A DNA stretch of 64,000 nt from Streptomyces sp. Tu6071 (GTDB lineage: Bacteria > Actinomycetota > Actinomycetes > Streptomycetales > Streptomycetaceae): NCBI RefSeq assembly GCF_000213055.1, contig NZ_CM001165.1:1-64000 (forward strand). The letters run 5' to 3'. Positions 7,885 through 17,245 of the stretch are shown here, piece by piece (position 1 is the first letter of the stretch; each line of letters starts with the position of its first letter). The position numbers were made by a program, and so were the translations under genes. The notes under the pieces are model-generated. The model was not told the DNA's origin, did not search any database, and was given only the letters and a program-made list of their open reading frames with translations.

Positions 7885-10800
7885 GTGTCGTTCCTTTCGT
7901 CCACCACGCGATGGAGACGGCTGCTCGCCGCCACCACCGTTCTCGCCACCACCGCGCTCGGCCCCGTGTTCACCACCGCGTCCGCCGGGGCCGCGAGCGC
8001 CGTCACCGCCGGCGCGACCGCGAGCCCCGTGACCGGCTCGGGCAGGATCAGCCCGCCGTCCCCCGGGAAGACCGCGGGCACCACCGTCACCCTCGTCACA
8101 GGCGACACCGTGACCGTGACCAAGGACGCCAGGGGACGCGAGCGCGCCACCATCGCGCCCGCGCGCGACAGTTCGCGTACCTTTCGGACTCTCACGGGGC
8201 CGGACGGCGATCTCTACGTCTACCCTTCCGATGCCCTCGCACCGCTCGCCGCCCACACCCTCGACAGCGCGGTCTTCAACGTCAGCCGTCTCATCCGCGA
8301 CGGGTACGCCGACGCGAAGAAGAAGACGCTGCCCGTCATCGTCTCCTACGCCGACCGGCCCTCCGGCCGCACGCTCGACGCCCGCGCCGAGGACCTCCCG
8401 GGCTCCACGCGAAGGCGGGTGATGGACCGGCTCGGGATGGCCGCCCTCACCGTCGACAAGAAGAACGCCGGCTCGTTCTGGAAGTCCGCGCTCCCGCCCG
8501 CGAGGGGAAAAGCGGCGAAGACGGGGGGCCGCGTCGCCCATCTGTGGTACGACGCGCCGGTCAAGACCGCCCTCGATCGCAGCGTCCCGCAGATACACGC
8601 CCCCGAGGTGTGGAAGCAGGGCTACGACGGCACCGGCACCAAGGTCGCCGTGCTCGACACCGGCATCGACCTCCAGCACGCGGACGTCAAGGATCGTGTC
8701 CTCGCCACGAAGAGCTTCGCCGGGACCGCGACCGTCCAGGACGGCCACGGCCACGGCACGCATGTCGCCTCGACGATCGCGGGTTCTGGCGCGGACTCCG
8801 GCGGCGAGTACAAGGGCGTCGCGCCCGGCGCGAGCCTCCTCATCGGCAAGGTGCTCGGCGACAGCGGCTCGGGCGACGACTCGAACGTCATCGCCGGGAT
8901 GGAGTGGGCCGTCGAGCAGGGCGCCGACGTCGTCAGCATGAGCCTCGGCTCGGACAACGGCCGCGAGAGCGACCCGTCGAGCGTCGCCCTCGAACGGCTC
9001 AGCGCCGGGAGCGACACCCTCTTCGTCGTCGCGGCGGGCAACAGCGGCCCCGGGGCTTCCACACTCGGCAGCCCGGGGGTCGCCGAATCGGCGCTCACGG
9101 TCGGCGCCGTGGACCGCGACGATTCCCTGGCCCCCTTCTCCAGCCGGGGCCCGCGCGCCGACGAGGACCACGGCATCAAACCCGACGTGACCGCCCCGGG
9201 CGTGGACATCGTCGCGGCCCGCGCGGCGGGGACCTCGATGGGCCAGCCGGTCGACGCGTACTACACCGCAGCGAGCGGCACCTCGATGGCGACTCCGCAC
9301 GTCGCGGGCGCCGCCGCGCTCCTCGCCCAACGGCACCCGGACTGGGACGGCAAGCGGCTCAAGGAGGCCCTCGTCTCGCACAGCATGCCGTCCCCCGGCG
9401 CCACGGTCTACGCCCAGGGCACCGGCCGCATCGACGTGGCCGCCTCGCTCGACGCCCCGGTGGGGCTCTCGGGCAAGGCCGACTTCGGGATGATCTGGTA
9501 CCCGGGCCGCGGCGTCCCGTACGAGAAACCCACCCGCACCCTGACGGTGCGCAACGCGGGCGACAAGCCCACGACCGTCCGCCTCGCCGCCCGCTCCACG
9601 ACGGAGCCGCTCCCCGCCGGCGCGCTCACCTTCGACCACGACGAGGTCACCGTCCCGGCCGACGGCACCACCGAGGTCACCGCGACCCTCGACCCGCGGT
9701 CGCTGCCCGCCGCCACCTACTCGGGCGAGGTCACCGCGACCACGGCGGGCGGCGCCACCGCCCGCGCCGCGCTCGGCTTCACCAAGGAGGCGGAGCAGTA
9801 CGGCGTGACGGTGAACCTCAAGGACCGCAACGGCGACGCCCCGGCCAACGGCATCCTCGTCGCCCTCGGACTCGACGAGGGCTCCACCTACTACCAGACA
9901 GTCCCCTTCGCCAAGGACGCGAAGGTCACCCTGCGGATGCCGCAGGGCCGCTACGCCTTCTTCGGCGGCCTCACCACGGGCGACCTCGGGCTCCGGGGCG
10001 GATACGGTGACGCCGACGACGTCTTCAGCCTCCCCGACGTCGAAGTCGGCGACGAGGCGAAGGAACTGACCGTGGACGCCCGCACCGCGCAGGACGTCCG
10101 TTTCGACGTCAAGGGCGAGCGCGCGCTGGAGAACTCGACGTTCGCGTACGGGATCACGCGCGCCGGTGCGCAGGGCGCGGCCCAGGTCACACTCAGCGGG
10201 GACGCGACGATCAGCGACGCGCACCACGGCGCGATACCCGTCGGGGGCAAGCAGAGCGGCCTCACCGCCTCCTTCTACCAACGTGAACGCGTGCCGCTCG
10301 TAGCGGCTGAGGTCACCGGCCGCAAGGGCTTCCCGCTCTCCGTGCGTGTCGGCGGCGGCTCGTTCCGCTTCGAGGGGGCGCGCACCGCCCGCGTCACCGA
10401 CATCGGCACGGGCACTCCCGAGGAGCGCGAGGGCAAGCCCCTCACGGGCCGCGCCGTGCTCATCCACGCCGACCTGCCCGACGACGCGATCGACGCGCTC
10501 GCCGAGGCGCAGGAGGCCGGAGCCGCCGCCGTCCTCGTCACCCCCGTACACGACCGCAGCACCTTCGCGCAGCCCTACGGTGGCCTGCTCGCGCCGGTCC
10601 TCGTGGTCTCGCACAAGGACGGCACCGCTCTCGCCGCCCGTGCCGCCACGAAGAACGGCGCGACGGTCCGCCTGACCGGCACCAAGGAATCACCCCGCGC
10701 CTACTCCGGCCGCTGGGACCACACCAAGGGCATCCCCGCCGACCTCTCCTCGCGCCTGCGCCGCGCGGACTTCGCCCGCGTCGACAACCGCTTCCACGCG

Positions 10801-11742
10801 AGTGCGGACGGACAGATCGGGGAGTACCAGCAGCACGTCGCGAAGGGCACGAAGGACCCGCTGGAGGTCTCCGTTCCCGAGGAACTGCTCCTCGGCACCG
10901 AACGGGCCGAGTACCTCTACGCGGCTCCCGGACTCACCTACCAGCAGGACGTCTCCCCGACCCGCTTCACGGCCACGCAGATGCTCGGCGCCTCCGCACC
11001 CGCCCGCGCGGGCTACCGGAGCACCGAGGACTGGTTCGGCCCCGTCCCGCACTTCGCGCCGTACGGCAGCGGCCTGGGCTGCAACTTCTGCAACACCGAC
11101 CAGGGCGTGGTGCCCTGGCCCGCCCTGGTCGGGGACTCCGAGGCCCACCACGGCTCGGACTACGGCGGCACACTGAACCGGCTCGCCCTTCTCCGGGGCG
11201 GCACCGAGCTCCCTCCCGCCGACTGGCGGCTGCCCGAGCGCGACACCTACCGCATCGAGAGCGACATGAGCTACGGGCCCGACGACGGCGCCCTCGAAGG
11301 AGCGCGCGCGACCGCCGCGTACGACTTCGTCGCGGGCCCCCCGACGCGCTTCGACAAGGACGCCTGCACCGGTTCCCTCGCCGAGGCGGTCACGAAGTGC
11401 GAGCCGCTGCCGCTCATCACGACGCACTACTCTCTCGCCACCGACCTGCACAACAAGGTCACCGCGGGCAGGCCCTACTCGTTCACCCTGAGCGGGCACC
11501 GCGTCACCGGATTCAAGGGCAGCACCCGGCTCAAGGGCGCGACCGTGGACGTCAGCTTCGACAACGGCAAGACCTGGCAGCACGCGAAGACCGCCCGCAC
11601 CACGGGCACCAGCTTCCGCGTCTCCTACCCGCAGCCGCGCCGCTCCGCGAGCTCCGGCACCGTGGCCCTGCGCGCCACGCTGTGGGACGGGCAGGGCAAC
11701 AGGACGGAGGAGACCGTACTGCGCGCGTACACCCTCAAGTGA
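7885..11742 (+). CDS. Secreted subtilisin-like serine protease (S8)
   Basis: A 1285-aa extracellular protease. A signal peptide (RWRRLLAATTVLATTALG) is followed by a long propeptide. The S8 domain carries the triad D258 (AVLDTGID), H293 (GHGTHVAS) and S467 (GTSMATPHVAGA). Further on are beta-sandwich regions and a protease-associated-like segment at about 840-920 (AVLIHADLPDD ... AAVLVTP), then a C-terminal all-beta part. The GTG start at 7885 has AGGAGG 4 nt upstream; frames extending further upstream lack coding character. There is no sortase signal, so the enzyme is probably freely secreted. It is followed by a strong hairpin. Confidence 0.93.
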   Translation: MSFLSSTTRWRRLLAATTVLATTALGPVFTTASAGAASAVTAGATASPVTGSGRISPPSPGKTAGTTVTLVTGDTVTVTKDARGRERATIAPARDSSRTFRTLTGPDGDLYVYPSDALAPLAAHTLDSAVFNVSRLIRDGYADAKKKTLPVIVSYADRPSGRTLDARAEDLPGSTRRRVMDRLGMAALTVDKKNAGSFWKSALPPARGKAAKTGGRVAHLWYDAPVKTALDRSVPQIHAPEVWKQGYDGTGTKVAVLDTGIDLQHADVKDRVLATKSFAGTATVQDGHGHGTHVASTIAGSGADSGGEYKGVAPGASLLIGKVLGDSGSGDDSNVIAGMEWAVEQGADVVSMSLGSDNGRESDPSSVALERLSAGSDTLFVVAAGNSGPGASTLGSPGVAESALTVGAVDRDDSLAPFSSRGPRADEDHGIKPDVTAPGVDIVAARAAGTSMGQPVDAYYTAASGTSMATPHVAGAAALLAQRHPDWDGKRLKEALVSHSMPSPGATVYAQGTGRIDVAASLDAPVGLSGKADFGMIWYPGRGVPYEKPTRTLTVRNAGDKPTTVRLAARSTTEPLPAGALTFDHDEVTVPADGTTEVTATLDPRSLPAATYSGEVTATTAGGATARAALGFTKEAEQYGVTVNLKDRNGDAPANGILVALGLDEGSTYYQTVPFAKDAKVTLRMPQGRYAFFGGLTTGDLGLRGGYGDADDVFSLPDVEVGDEAKELTVDARTAQDVRFDVKGERALENSTFAYGITRAGAQGAAQVTLSGDATISDAHHGAIPVGGKQSGLTASFYQRERVPLVAAEVTGRKGFPLSVRVGGGSFRFEGARTARVTDIGTGTPEEREGKPLTGRAVLIHADLPDDAIDALAEAQEAGAAAVLVTPVHDRSTFAQPYGGLLAPVLVVSHKDGTALAARAATKNGATVRLTGTKESPRAYSGRWDHTKGIPADLSSRLRRADFARVDNRFHASADGQIGEYQQHVAKGTKDPLEVSVPEELLLGTERAEYLYAAPGLTYQQDVSPTRFTATQMLGASAPARAGYRSTEDWFGPVPHFAPYGSGLGCNFCNTDQGVVPWPALVGDSEAHHGSDYGGTLNRLALLRGGTELPPADWRLPERDTYRIESDMSYGPDDGALEGARATAAYDFVAGPPTRFDKDACTGSLAEAVTKCEPLPLITTHYSLATDLHNKVTAGRPYSFTLSGHRVTGFKGSTRLKGATVDVSFDNGKTWQHAKTARTTGTSFRVSYPQPRRSASSGTVALRATLWDGQGNRTEETVLRAYTLK

Positions 11743-11770
11743 CGCACCAAGCGGCCCACCGCTGAGCACC

Positions 11771-11801
11771 GGGCCGGGCGTCCCCAGGGGGCGCCCGGCC
11801 C
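11771..11801. terminator. Hairpin terminator after the subtilase gene
   Basis: GGGCCGGGCG (11771-11780) pairs with CGCCCGGCCC (11792-11801). The loop can pair further (CCCC with GGGG). It lies 29 nt after the stop codon and faces the 3' end of the pirin relic, so it may act in both directions. Confidence 0.75.
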
Positions 11802-11823
11802 TTCGGCGCGGCCCACCCCGCCT

Positions 11824-12155
11824 TCAGGGCTCGCGCCCCCGCGGCTTCAGCGGCACCCGCCGGACAGCGGGCGCGGCCAGCCGCGCGCCGCCCCACCCGT
11901 GGACCTCGCCGAAGGGGTCGCTCGTCATCCAGCCCTCACAAAACCGCCGATCTCCTCCTGCGCGCGGCCCACGTTCCACCGCATCAGGAGCTTCTCCTCG
12001 ATGGGCTCACCGCCCAGGTGCATCGCCCTGGCGTCGGAGACCGCCCGCAGCGGGAGGCCCCTACGGCCGCGGCCGAGGTAGAGCAACGTCCCGGGCATGA
12101 CAGGGACTACGTCGGCGGACCGCTCGCGTGACATCGCGAGCACCGCCTCATTCAT
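11824..12155 (-). pseudogene. Truncated, frameshifted pirin C-terminus
   Basis: A first 76-codon frame (ATG at 12155, TGA at 11925) reads as the C-terminal pirin domain: PGTLLYLGRGR, MHLGGEPIEEKLLMRWN and GRAQEEIGGF. The very end of pirin continues in another frame (11928-11824: DPFGEVHGWGG, then VPLKPRGRE). The N-terminal cupin half, with its metal ligands, is missing. The ATG overlaps the stop of the LLM oxidoreductase gene (ATGA), so the fragment may still be translated. It is judged a relic. Confidence 0.65.
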
Positions 12156-13039
12156 CGGGCCTGGACCCGCTCCAGTACCTGGATGCCGAGGTCCAGCGCT
12201 TCCTTCGGCTCGCGCGTCGATTGCTGCAGGTCGACGAAACAGCCCTCGGCGCCCAGTTCGCGCATCCCCAGCAGGGTGTCGGCGATCTCCGGCACGCCGA
12301 CACCCGGCGCCGGGTTGTACCGGATCAGCCGCCGCAGCGCGTCGGGGTCGCGGCCCGCTTCGTCGGCCGCACGGCGCGCGGTGTCCCACAAGGCGGTGTA
12401 CGCGGGTTCGGGGAGGACCGTGCCGACCCAGCCGGCCGCCCGGCGCCCGATCCGGCGCATCGCGGCCGGTGAGAAGCCGCCCAGGTACACCGGCGGGCCG
12501 CCCGGTGCCGCCGGGCGAAGGCCCACGTAGGAGCGCGGGATCGTCCAGTGCGTGCCCTCGTGCGCGAACTCCTCCTGCGTCCAGTACGCGTCGAGCACGT
12601 CGAGGATTTCCTCGAGCAGCGCGCCGCGCTTGTCGAAGTCGGCGTTGACGGCGGTGTATTCGTCGCGCAGCCACCCGATACCGAGCCCCGGGTCCAGGCG
12701 CCCGCCGCTCGCGAGGTCGAGCGAGGTGAGGGACCTGGCGAGCAGCAGCGCCGGATACCAGGGCGCGTTGAGTGTGCTGGTGCCCAGGCGCGCCCTGTGT
12801 GTACTCGCCGCGGCGAGCGTCAGCACGACGAGAGGGTCGAGGAAGGTCTTGTACTGCGGCGGGTAGGGGACGTCAGGAGTGTGGCCCGGGTAGAGGTCGC
12901 TGGGTGAGACGGGGGCCAGGGAGCGGTCGCCGACCCACAGGGAGTCGAATCCGGCGTCCTCGGCGTCGCGCGCGAACGCGCTGATCGCCTCGGGCCGCGC
13001 GTGTGTGCCGTACTGAGGTAGTGCGATACCCATGTCCAT
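12152..13039 (-). CDS. LLM-class flavin/F420-dependent oxidoreductase
   Basis: A 295-aa TIM-barrel oxidoreductase of the luciferase-like monooxygenase superfamily, F420-dependent branch by appearance. MGIALPQYG at the N-terminus, DSLWVGDR, RLGTSTLNAPW and LGIGWLRDEY at about residues 125-134 are family landmarks. Such enzymes transfer hydride between F420H2 or FMNH2 and small organics. The start may be 13039 or 13033; neither has a strong ribosome-binding site. Its stop overlaps the pirin fragment, so an intact LLM-pirin pair probably existed once. Confidence 0.88.
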   Translation of the reverse strand: MDMGIALPQYGTHARPEAISAFARDAEDAGFDSLWVGDRSLAPVSPSDLYPGHTPDVPYPPQYKTFLDPLVVLTLAAASTHRARLGTSTLNAPWYPALLLARSLTSLDLASGGRLDPGLGIGWLRDEYTAVNADFDKRGALLEEILDVLDAYWTQEEFAHEGTHWTIPRSYVGLRPAAPGGPPVYLGGFSPAAMRRIGRRAAGWVGTVLPEPAYTALWDTARRAADEAGRDPDALRRLIRYNPAPGVGVPEIADTLLGMRELGAEGCFVDLQQSTREPKEALDLGIQVLERVQAR

Positions 13040-13138
13040 GGCCCAGTGTGTGCACGGAAGGGGTGCGGTGCGCCAGGGGGCGTCCCGTCCTAGTCAGCCG
13101 TACCAAGACGCCCCCGCCGTCAGCGACCTGGTGATGAG

Positions 13139-13867
13139 TCAGCGGGTCGGAGCGTCGAAGCGCGGTTGCGTCGTGAGCAGGTGGGACACGTCCGACCCCG
13201 GCGCCAGTTCCCGGGGCGCGGCGTCCCGCGTGAACAACCGGGCGGGGCGGGCGCCTTCGACGCGGGCCGTCTCGTCCTCGACGCGCAGCCAGGAGCCCTC
13301 GCGCAGGCCGAGGACCGGGACGTCGTTCTCCTCCAGGAACTCGGTGAGGCGTTCCTCGCGGGTCTCGCCCTTGTGGGTGCTGGTGGGGTCCGGGTCCAGG
13401 TAGTGGGGGTTGATCTGGAACGGCACGAGGCCCAGCGTCTCGAAGGAGGGCGGCTGCACGATGGGCATGTCGTTGGTGGTCCGCAGGGTGGGCGCCGCCA
13501 TGTTGGTCCCGGCGCTGGCGCCCATGTACGGCAGCCCGGCGCCGACGGCGCCCGCCACGGCCTCGCGCAGCCCGGTCCGGTACAGGGCGCCGAGCAGGCG
13601 GAAGGAGTTGCCGCCGCCGATGAACACGGCGTCGGCGGCCTCCAGCGCGGCGACCGGGTCGGTGTGCTCGTGGACGCCGTGCACGGCGATCCCGGCGGGC
13701 TCCAGGGCCTCGCGGACGCGTGCGGTGTACGTGTCGTGGTCGGCGAGCGCGTACGGGACGAAGGCGAGCCGGGCTCCGGTGGGCAGGAACGCGGTGACGG
13801 TGTCGAGGGCGTGTTCCAGGTAACCGCGGCCGTGCTGGGTGGAGTTGGAGAGCAGGAGCAGATTCAC
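13139..13867 (-). CDS. pepE: Peptidase E (dipeptidase E)
   Basis: A 242-aa S51-family peptidase, cytoplasmic, cleaving N-terminal aspartyl dipeptides in characterised members. The nucleophile S118 lies in GASAGTN, D133 in TTNDMPI and H155 in NPHYLD, matching the Ser-Asp-His triad spacing of the family. The start MNLLLLSNST is typical. It begins 25 nt after the stop of the IclR regulator on the same strand, so the two are likely co-transcribed. That places another peptidase in the neighbourhood of the M20 operon. Confidence 0.92.
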   Translation of the reverse strand: MNLLLLSNSTQHGRGYLEHALDTVTAFLPTGARLAFVPYALADHDTYTARVREALEPAGIAVHGVHEHTDPVAALEAADAVFIGGGNSFRLLGALYRTGLREAVAGAVGAGLPYMGASAGTNMAAPTLRTTNDMPIVQPPSFETLGLVPFQINPHYLDPDPTSTHKGETREERLTEFLEENDVPVLGLREGSWLRVEDETARVEGARPARLFTRDAAPRELAPGSDVSHLLTTQPRFDAPTR

Positions 13868-13892
13868 GGGGTTCTTCCTCAGGGTTGTTCGG

Positions 13893-14720
13893 TCAGGCCG
13901 TGGGGGTGCGGCGGGGTTTGGGTTTCGGGCGCTGCGGCGGCTGGGTGAGGCGTTTCTCCAGGCGTGCGGCGGCGAGCCGCAGGGGTTCGAGGCGGTTCTC
14001 GGGGGCTCCGTCGAACCGCTCCACGGCGCCGCCGAGGCTGAGGCTTCCGTACGGTTCGCGGCCCAGGAAGACGGGTACGGCGACGGTCGCGATGCCGGTG
14101 TCGTACTCCCCGACCGTCCAGGCGTACCCCTGGGCGCGGACCTTCAGGAGTTCCTGCTCCAGCGCGTCCGGGTCGGTGACGGTCCGGTCGGTGAACCGGG
14201 CCATCGGGCGGCCCCGGAAGAGCCGGTGGCGCTGCTCGTCCGGCAGGTAGGCGTAGAAGGACTTGGAGGTGGCCCCGGCGTGCGCGGGATAGAGCTCGCC
14301 TACGAGGGGGTAGTAGCGCAGCGGTCCTGCCTCGCCCTCCTCGGCGGCCACGCACCGCATGTGGAAGCTGTCGGGCAGGCAGAACAGCACGGTGTCGCCG
14401 GTGACCCGGCGCAGTTCCTCCAGGACGGGTCCGGCCAGCAGTTCCAGTGAGCCCGAGCGCTCCCAGAGGCGGCCCAGGCGCAGTACGGCGGGGCCGATCC
14501 GGTAGCGGCGGGTGGCGGGGTCGGAGACCAGGAAGCCGCGCCCGGCGAGGGTGGCGAGCAGCCGTTGGGCCACGGAGGTGTCCCAGCCGAACTCGGCGGC
14601 CACCTCGGTCACCCCCCAGTCGGGCCGGGTCCGCTCGAACGCGAGCAGCACGAGCAGTGCCCGGTCCACGGTCTGCAGGGCCCCGGCGGGTGTCCGCCGG
14701 TCCGTCTCGAATTCCGCCAT
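13893..14720 (-). CDS. IclR-family transcriptional regulator
   Basis: A 275-aa regulator. The winged helix at about residues 15-70 includes ALLVLLAFERTRPDWGVTEV and RLLATLAGRGFL. The effector domain follows, with the typical AHAGATSKSFYAY and the GIATVAVPVF segment. The start at 14720 uses GGTGAG 6 nt upstream; an ATG at 14726 is also possible. The gene is divergent from the DUF1177-permease-M20 operon across 180 bp, so it is the obvious regulator of that operon. IclR proteins usually respond to a pathway metabolite. Confidence 0.92.
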   Translation of the reverse strand: MAEFETDRRTPAGALQTVDRALLVLLAFERTRPDWGVTEVAAEFGWDTSVAQRLLATLAGRGFLVSDPATRRYRIGPAVLRLGRLWERSGSLELLAGPVLEELRRVTGDTVLFCLPDSFHMRCVAAEEGEAGPLRYYPLVGELYPAHAGATSKSFYAYLPDEQRHRLFRGRPMARFTDRTVTDPDALEQELLKVRAQGYAWTVGEYDTGIATVAVPVFLGREPYGSLSLGGAVERFDGAPENRLEPLRLAAARLEKRLTQPPQRPKPKPRRTPTA

Positions 14721-14778
14721 GACCATCTCACCATTCAGACCTTCGGGTCGTCCTCGCGCGAGCGCGGCCCGAGTTGCA

Positions 14779-14810
14779 GATAACGGGAAACCATTGCGCT
14801 CAACGCTATC
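14779..14810. promoter_or_regulatory. Candidate IclR operator
   Basis: GATAACG (14779-14785) and CGCTATC (14804-14810) form imperfect arms around an inner TTGCGCTCAA. The site lies between the divergent IclR and DUF1177 genes, where an autoregulating IclR protein would bind. The assignment rests on position and symmetry only. Confidence 0.3.
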
Positions 14811-14900
14811 CGATCCCGAATCTGCTCTCAGCACCCCGCCCGGGACCCCGGTTCCCCGGCCTCTTCCGGAGGGTGTGACGGATGCGTGAGAAAGGCCCCC

Positions 14901-15854
14901 ATGTTGAAGTACGTACTGGACCTCGTCGAGCTGCTCGACGACCCCCAGGCCAATGGCAAGACGGTCGCCGAGTACCTGGACGCCGCGGCGGGGGCCGAGG
15001 GCCCGTCCGCCCAGGTCACCACGGTCGCCGGTGAGCGGGGCTCGACGGACTTCGTGTCGGTCCGCATCCCCGGCTCGCGGGGCCGCGCGGCCGGGGGCGA
15101 GGCCCGTACCCTGGGCATTGTCGGCCGGCTCGGCGGCATCGGCGCCCGCCCCGAGGTGACCGGGCTGGTCTCGGACGCGGACGGGGCCGTCTCGGCGCTC
15201 GCCGCAGCGGCCAAGCTGCTCGACATGCGCCGCCGGGGCGACGTACTGCCCGGTGACGTGATCATCGCCACCCACATCTGCCCGGACGCCCCGACCGAGC
15301 CGCACGACCCGGTGCCGTTCATGGGCTCGCCGGTGGACATCGCCACGATGAACCGGCACGAGGTGAGCGACGAGATGGAGGCTGTGCTCTCCATCGACAC
15401 CACCAAGGGCAACCGCATCATCAACCACAAGGGCCTCGCCCTGTCGCCCACCGTCAAGCAGGGCTGGGTGCTCCGCGTGAGCGAGCAGCTGGGGGAGCTG
15501 CTGGCCGTGGTGACCGGTGAGCCGTTGGTCACGTACCCGGTGACCACCCAGGACATCACCCCCTACGGTAATGGTGCACACCACATCAATTCGATCCTCC
15601 AGCCCTCCACCGCGACGGCAGCTCCCGTGATCGGCCTGGCCATCACCTCGGCCGCGGTGGTGCCCGGCTGCGGAACCGGGGCGAGTCACGAGAGCGACAT
15701 CGCGTCCGCCGCCCGCTACGCCGTCGAGGTCGCCAAGGCGTACGGCGACGGCCGGCTGGACTTCCACGACGCGATGGAGTTCGACAACCTCGTCAGCCGC
15801 TACGGCTCGCTGGCCCACCTGCAGACCTTCGGCCGTACACCCCAGGAGTCCTGA
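14901..15854 (+). CDS. DUF1177 family protein
   Basis: A 317-aa protein recognised as DUF1177, a family without an assigned activity. Conserved stretches include GDVIIATHICPDAP, PFMGSPVDIATMNRH and ITPYGNGAHHINS; the His- and Asp-rich motifs suggest a metal-dependent enzyme or binding site. ATG at 14901, with GAGAAAGG 5 nt upstream, is preferred over a GTG at 14886. The stop overlaps the start of an NCS1 permease by one base and an M20 peptidase follows, so it probably acts on the imported compound. Confidence 0.85.
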   Translation: MLKYVLDLVELLDDPQANGKTVAEYLDAAAGAEGPSAQVTTVAGERGSTDFVSVRIPGSRGRAAGGEARTLGIVGRLGGIGARPEVTGLVSDADGAVSALAAAAKLLDMRRRGDVLPGDVIIATHICPDAPTEPHDPVPFMGSPVDIATMNRHEVSDEMEAVLSIDTTKGNRIINHKGLALSPTVKQGWVLRVSEQLGELLAVVTGEPLVTYPVTTQDITPYGNGAHHINSILQPSTATAAPVIGLAITSAAVVPGCGTGASHESDIASAARYAVEVAKAYGDGRLDFHDAMEFDNLVSRYGSLAHLQTFGRTPQES

Positions 15855-17245
15855 TGGCAGCCGCCCCGCAGTCCGGTGCCGTGGCGCCCGCGCCCAAGAG
15901 CATCGGCAGCGACGACTACTCGCTCTCGCGCGTCCCGCGCGACAAGCGGTTCGGTTTCTGGTCGATGCTCCTGCAGTGGCTGGCCCAGTCCGGTTCGATC
16001 TCGCAGTTCACGCTCGGCGCCACCATCGGCGTCGGGATGACCTTCGGTGACGCGTTCCTGGCGTTCACGCTGGGCGCGGTGATCCTGGAGGTGGTGATCT
16101 TCGCGATCGGCCTGGCCGGGATGCGCGAGGGTCTGGCCACCCCGATGCTCACCCGCTGGGTGGGCTTCGGCCGCAACGGCTCGGCGCTGGTCAGTTTCGT
16201 GATCGCGGTCAGTCTGGTCGGCTGGTTCGGCGTCCAGAACAAGATCTTCGGTGACAGCGTCTCGGCGCTGGTCGGCGGCCCGTCCTGGATGTGGTGCGTG
16301 CTCGCGGGCATCGCCATCACGGCCCTGGTGATCTTCGGGTTCAAGTACATGGCGAACTTCGCGAAGGTCGTCACCCCGCTGTTCTTCGCCATGGTCGCCT
16401 TCTCCGTGATCCGGACCCTGAACGACCACTCGCTGAGCGACCTGGTCCACTCGCCGCCGCCGAGCGACACCATCCCGCTGGCCGTCGCCGCCACCGCCAT
16501 CGCGGGCGGCTACATGACGGGCGCGATCGTCTCCCCGGAGATGACCCGGTACAACCGCAGGGGCTCGCACGTCTTCCTGCAGAGCGCCTCGTCGATGATC
16601 CTCTCCGAGTACATCGTCGGCCTGACCGGTGTGCTCCTGGGCCACCTGGTCAAGAGCAACGAGGTCTCGCACATCGTGCTCTCCACCTCCGGGGCCTTCG
16701 GGGTGCTCGTCGTCCTGATGTCCACGGCGAAGATCAACGACTGGAACCTGTACGGCTCCTCGCTCGGCGTCGTCAACTTCTTCCAGGTCGTCTTCAACAA
16801 GCGGGTGCACCGGGGCGCGGTCACCATCGTCCTCGGCATCGCGGGCACCGTTCTGTCGGCCGTCGGGATCATGGGCCACTTCACCGAGTTCCTCACGATC
16901 CTCGGCGTCGCCATCCCGCCGATCGGCGGGATCATCGTTGCCGAGTACTGGGTCGTCAAGCGGATGCGCAAGCCGCTGGACGAGACCCGGAAGTCCGAGA
17001 CCCTGCCGGCGCACTCCCCGACCTGGGTGCCGATGTCGATCGCCATCTGGATCGCCGCGTTCTGCGTCGGCAAGTTCTACGACGGCGGCATACCGGCCCT
17101 GAACTCGCTGGGCACCGCCTTCGTCCTGTACAGCGCCCTGGGGCTGCTGGGCTGGATCAAGCCCTACGGCACCTCCGTCCTCGCCGACGAGCAGGACTCC
17201 GCAGCCCCGGCCGCCCGCACCACCACCCCTGTGGGAGCAGCATGA
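15854..17245 (+). CDS. NCS1-family (cytosine/purine-type) permease
   Basis: A 463-aa membrane transporter of the nucleobase:cation symporter-1 family with about 12 hydrophobic segments, close to usual length. ATIGVGMTFGDAFLAFTLG at about residues 55-73 and the later GYMTGAIVSPEMTRYNR segment are family hallmarks. Known members import cytosine, purines, hydantoins, allantoin or thiamine-like compounds with Na+ or H+. Start and stop overlaps with DUF1177 (1 nt) and M20 (ATGA) show strict coupling. The partners suggest an N-acyl, amide or peptide-like substrate rather than a nucleobase, but this is inference. Confidence 0.88.
   Translation: MAAAPQSGAVAPAPKSIGSDDYSLSRVPRDKRFGFWSMLLQWLAQSGSISQFTLGATIGVGMTFGDAFLAFTLGAVILEVVIFAIGLAGMREGLATPMLTRWVGFGRNGSALVSFVIAVSLVGWFGVQNKIFGDSVSALVGGPSWMWCVLAGIAITALVIFGFKYMANFAKVVTPLFFAMVAFSVIRTLNDHSLSDLVHSPPPSDTIPLAVAATAIAGGYMTGAIVSPEMTRYNRRGSHVFLQSASSMILSEYIVGLTGVLLGHLVKSNEVSHIVLSTSGAFGVLVVLMSTAKINDWNLYGSSLGVVNFFQVVFNKRVHRGAVTIVLGIAGTVLSAVGIMGHFTEFLTILGVAIPPIGGIIVAEYWVVKRMRKPLDETRKSETLPAHSPTWVPMSIAIWIAAFCVGKFYDGGIPALNSLGTAFVLYSALGLLGWIKPYGTSVLADEQDSAAPAARTTTPVGAA

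Noticed and set aside
7795..10614. Very long open frame antisense to the subtilase gene
   Set aside because: High-GC DNA leaves antisense frames open; the product is Arg/Gly/Val-rich without any family signal, while the sense strand has a complete S8 triad.
15854..17245. Codon-level assignment of the permease as cytosine transporter codB
   Set aside because: The NCS1 fold is clear but no cytosine deaminase is present and the partners are DUF1177 and M20, so the specific gene name is not justified.
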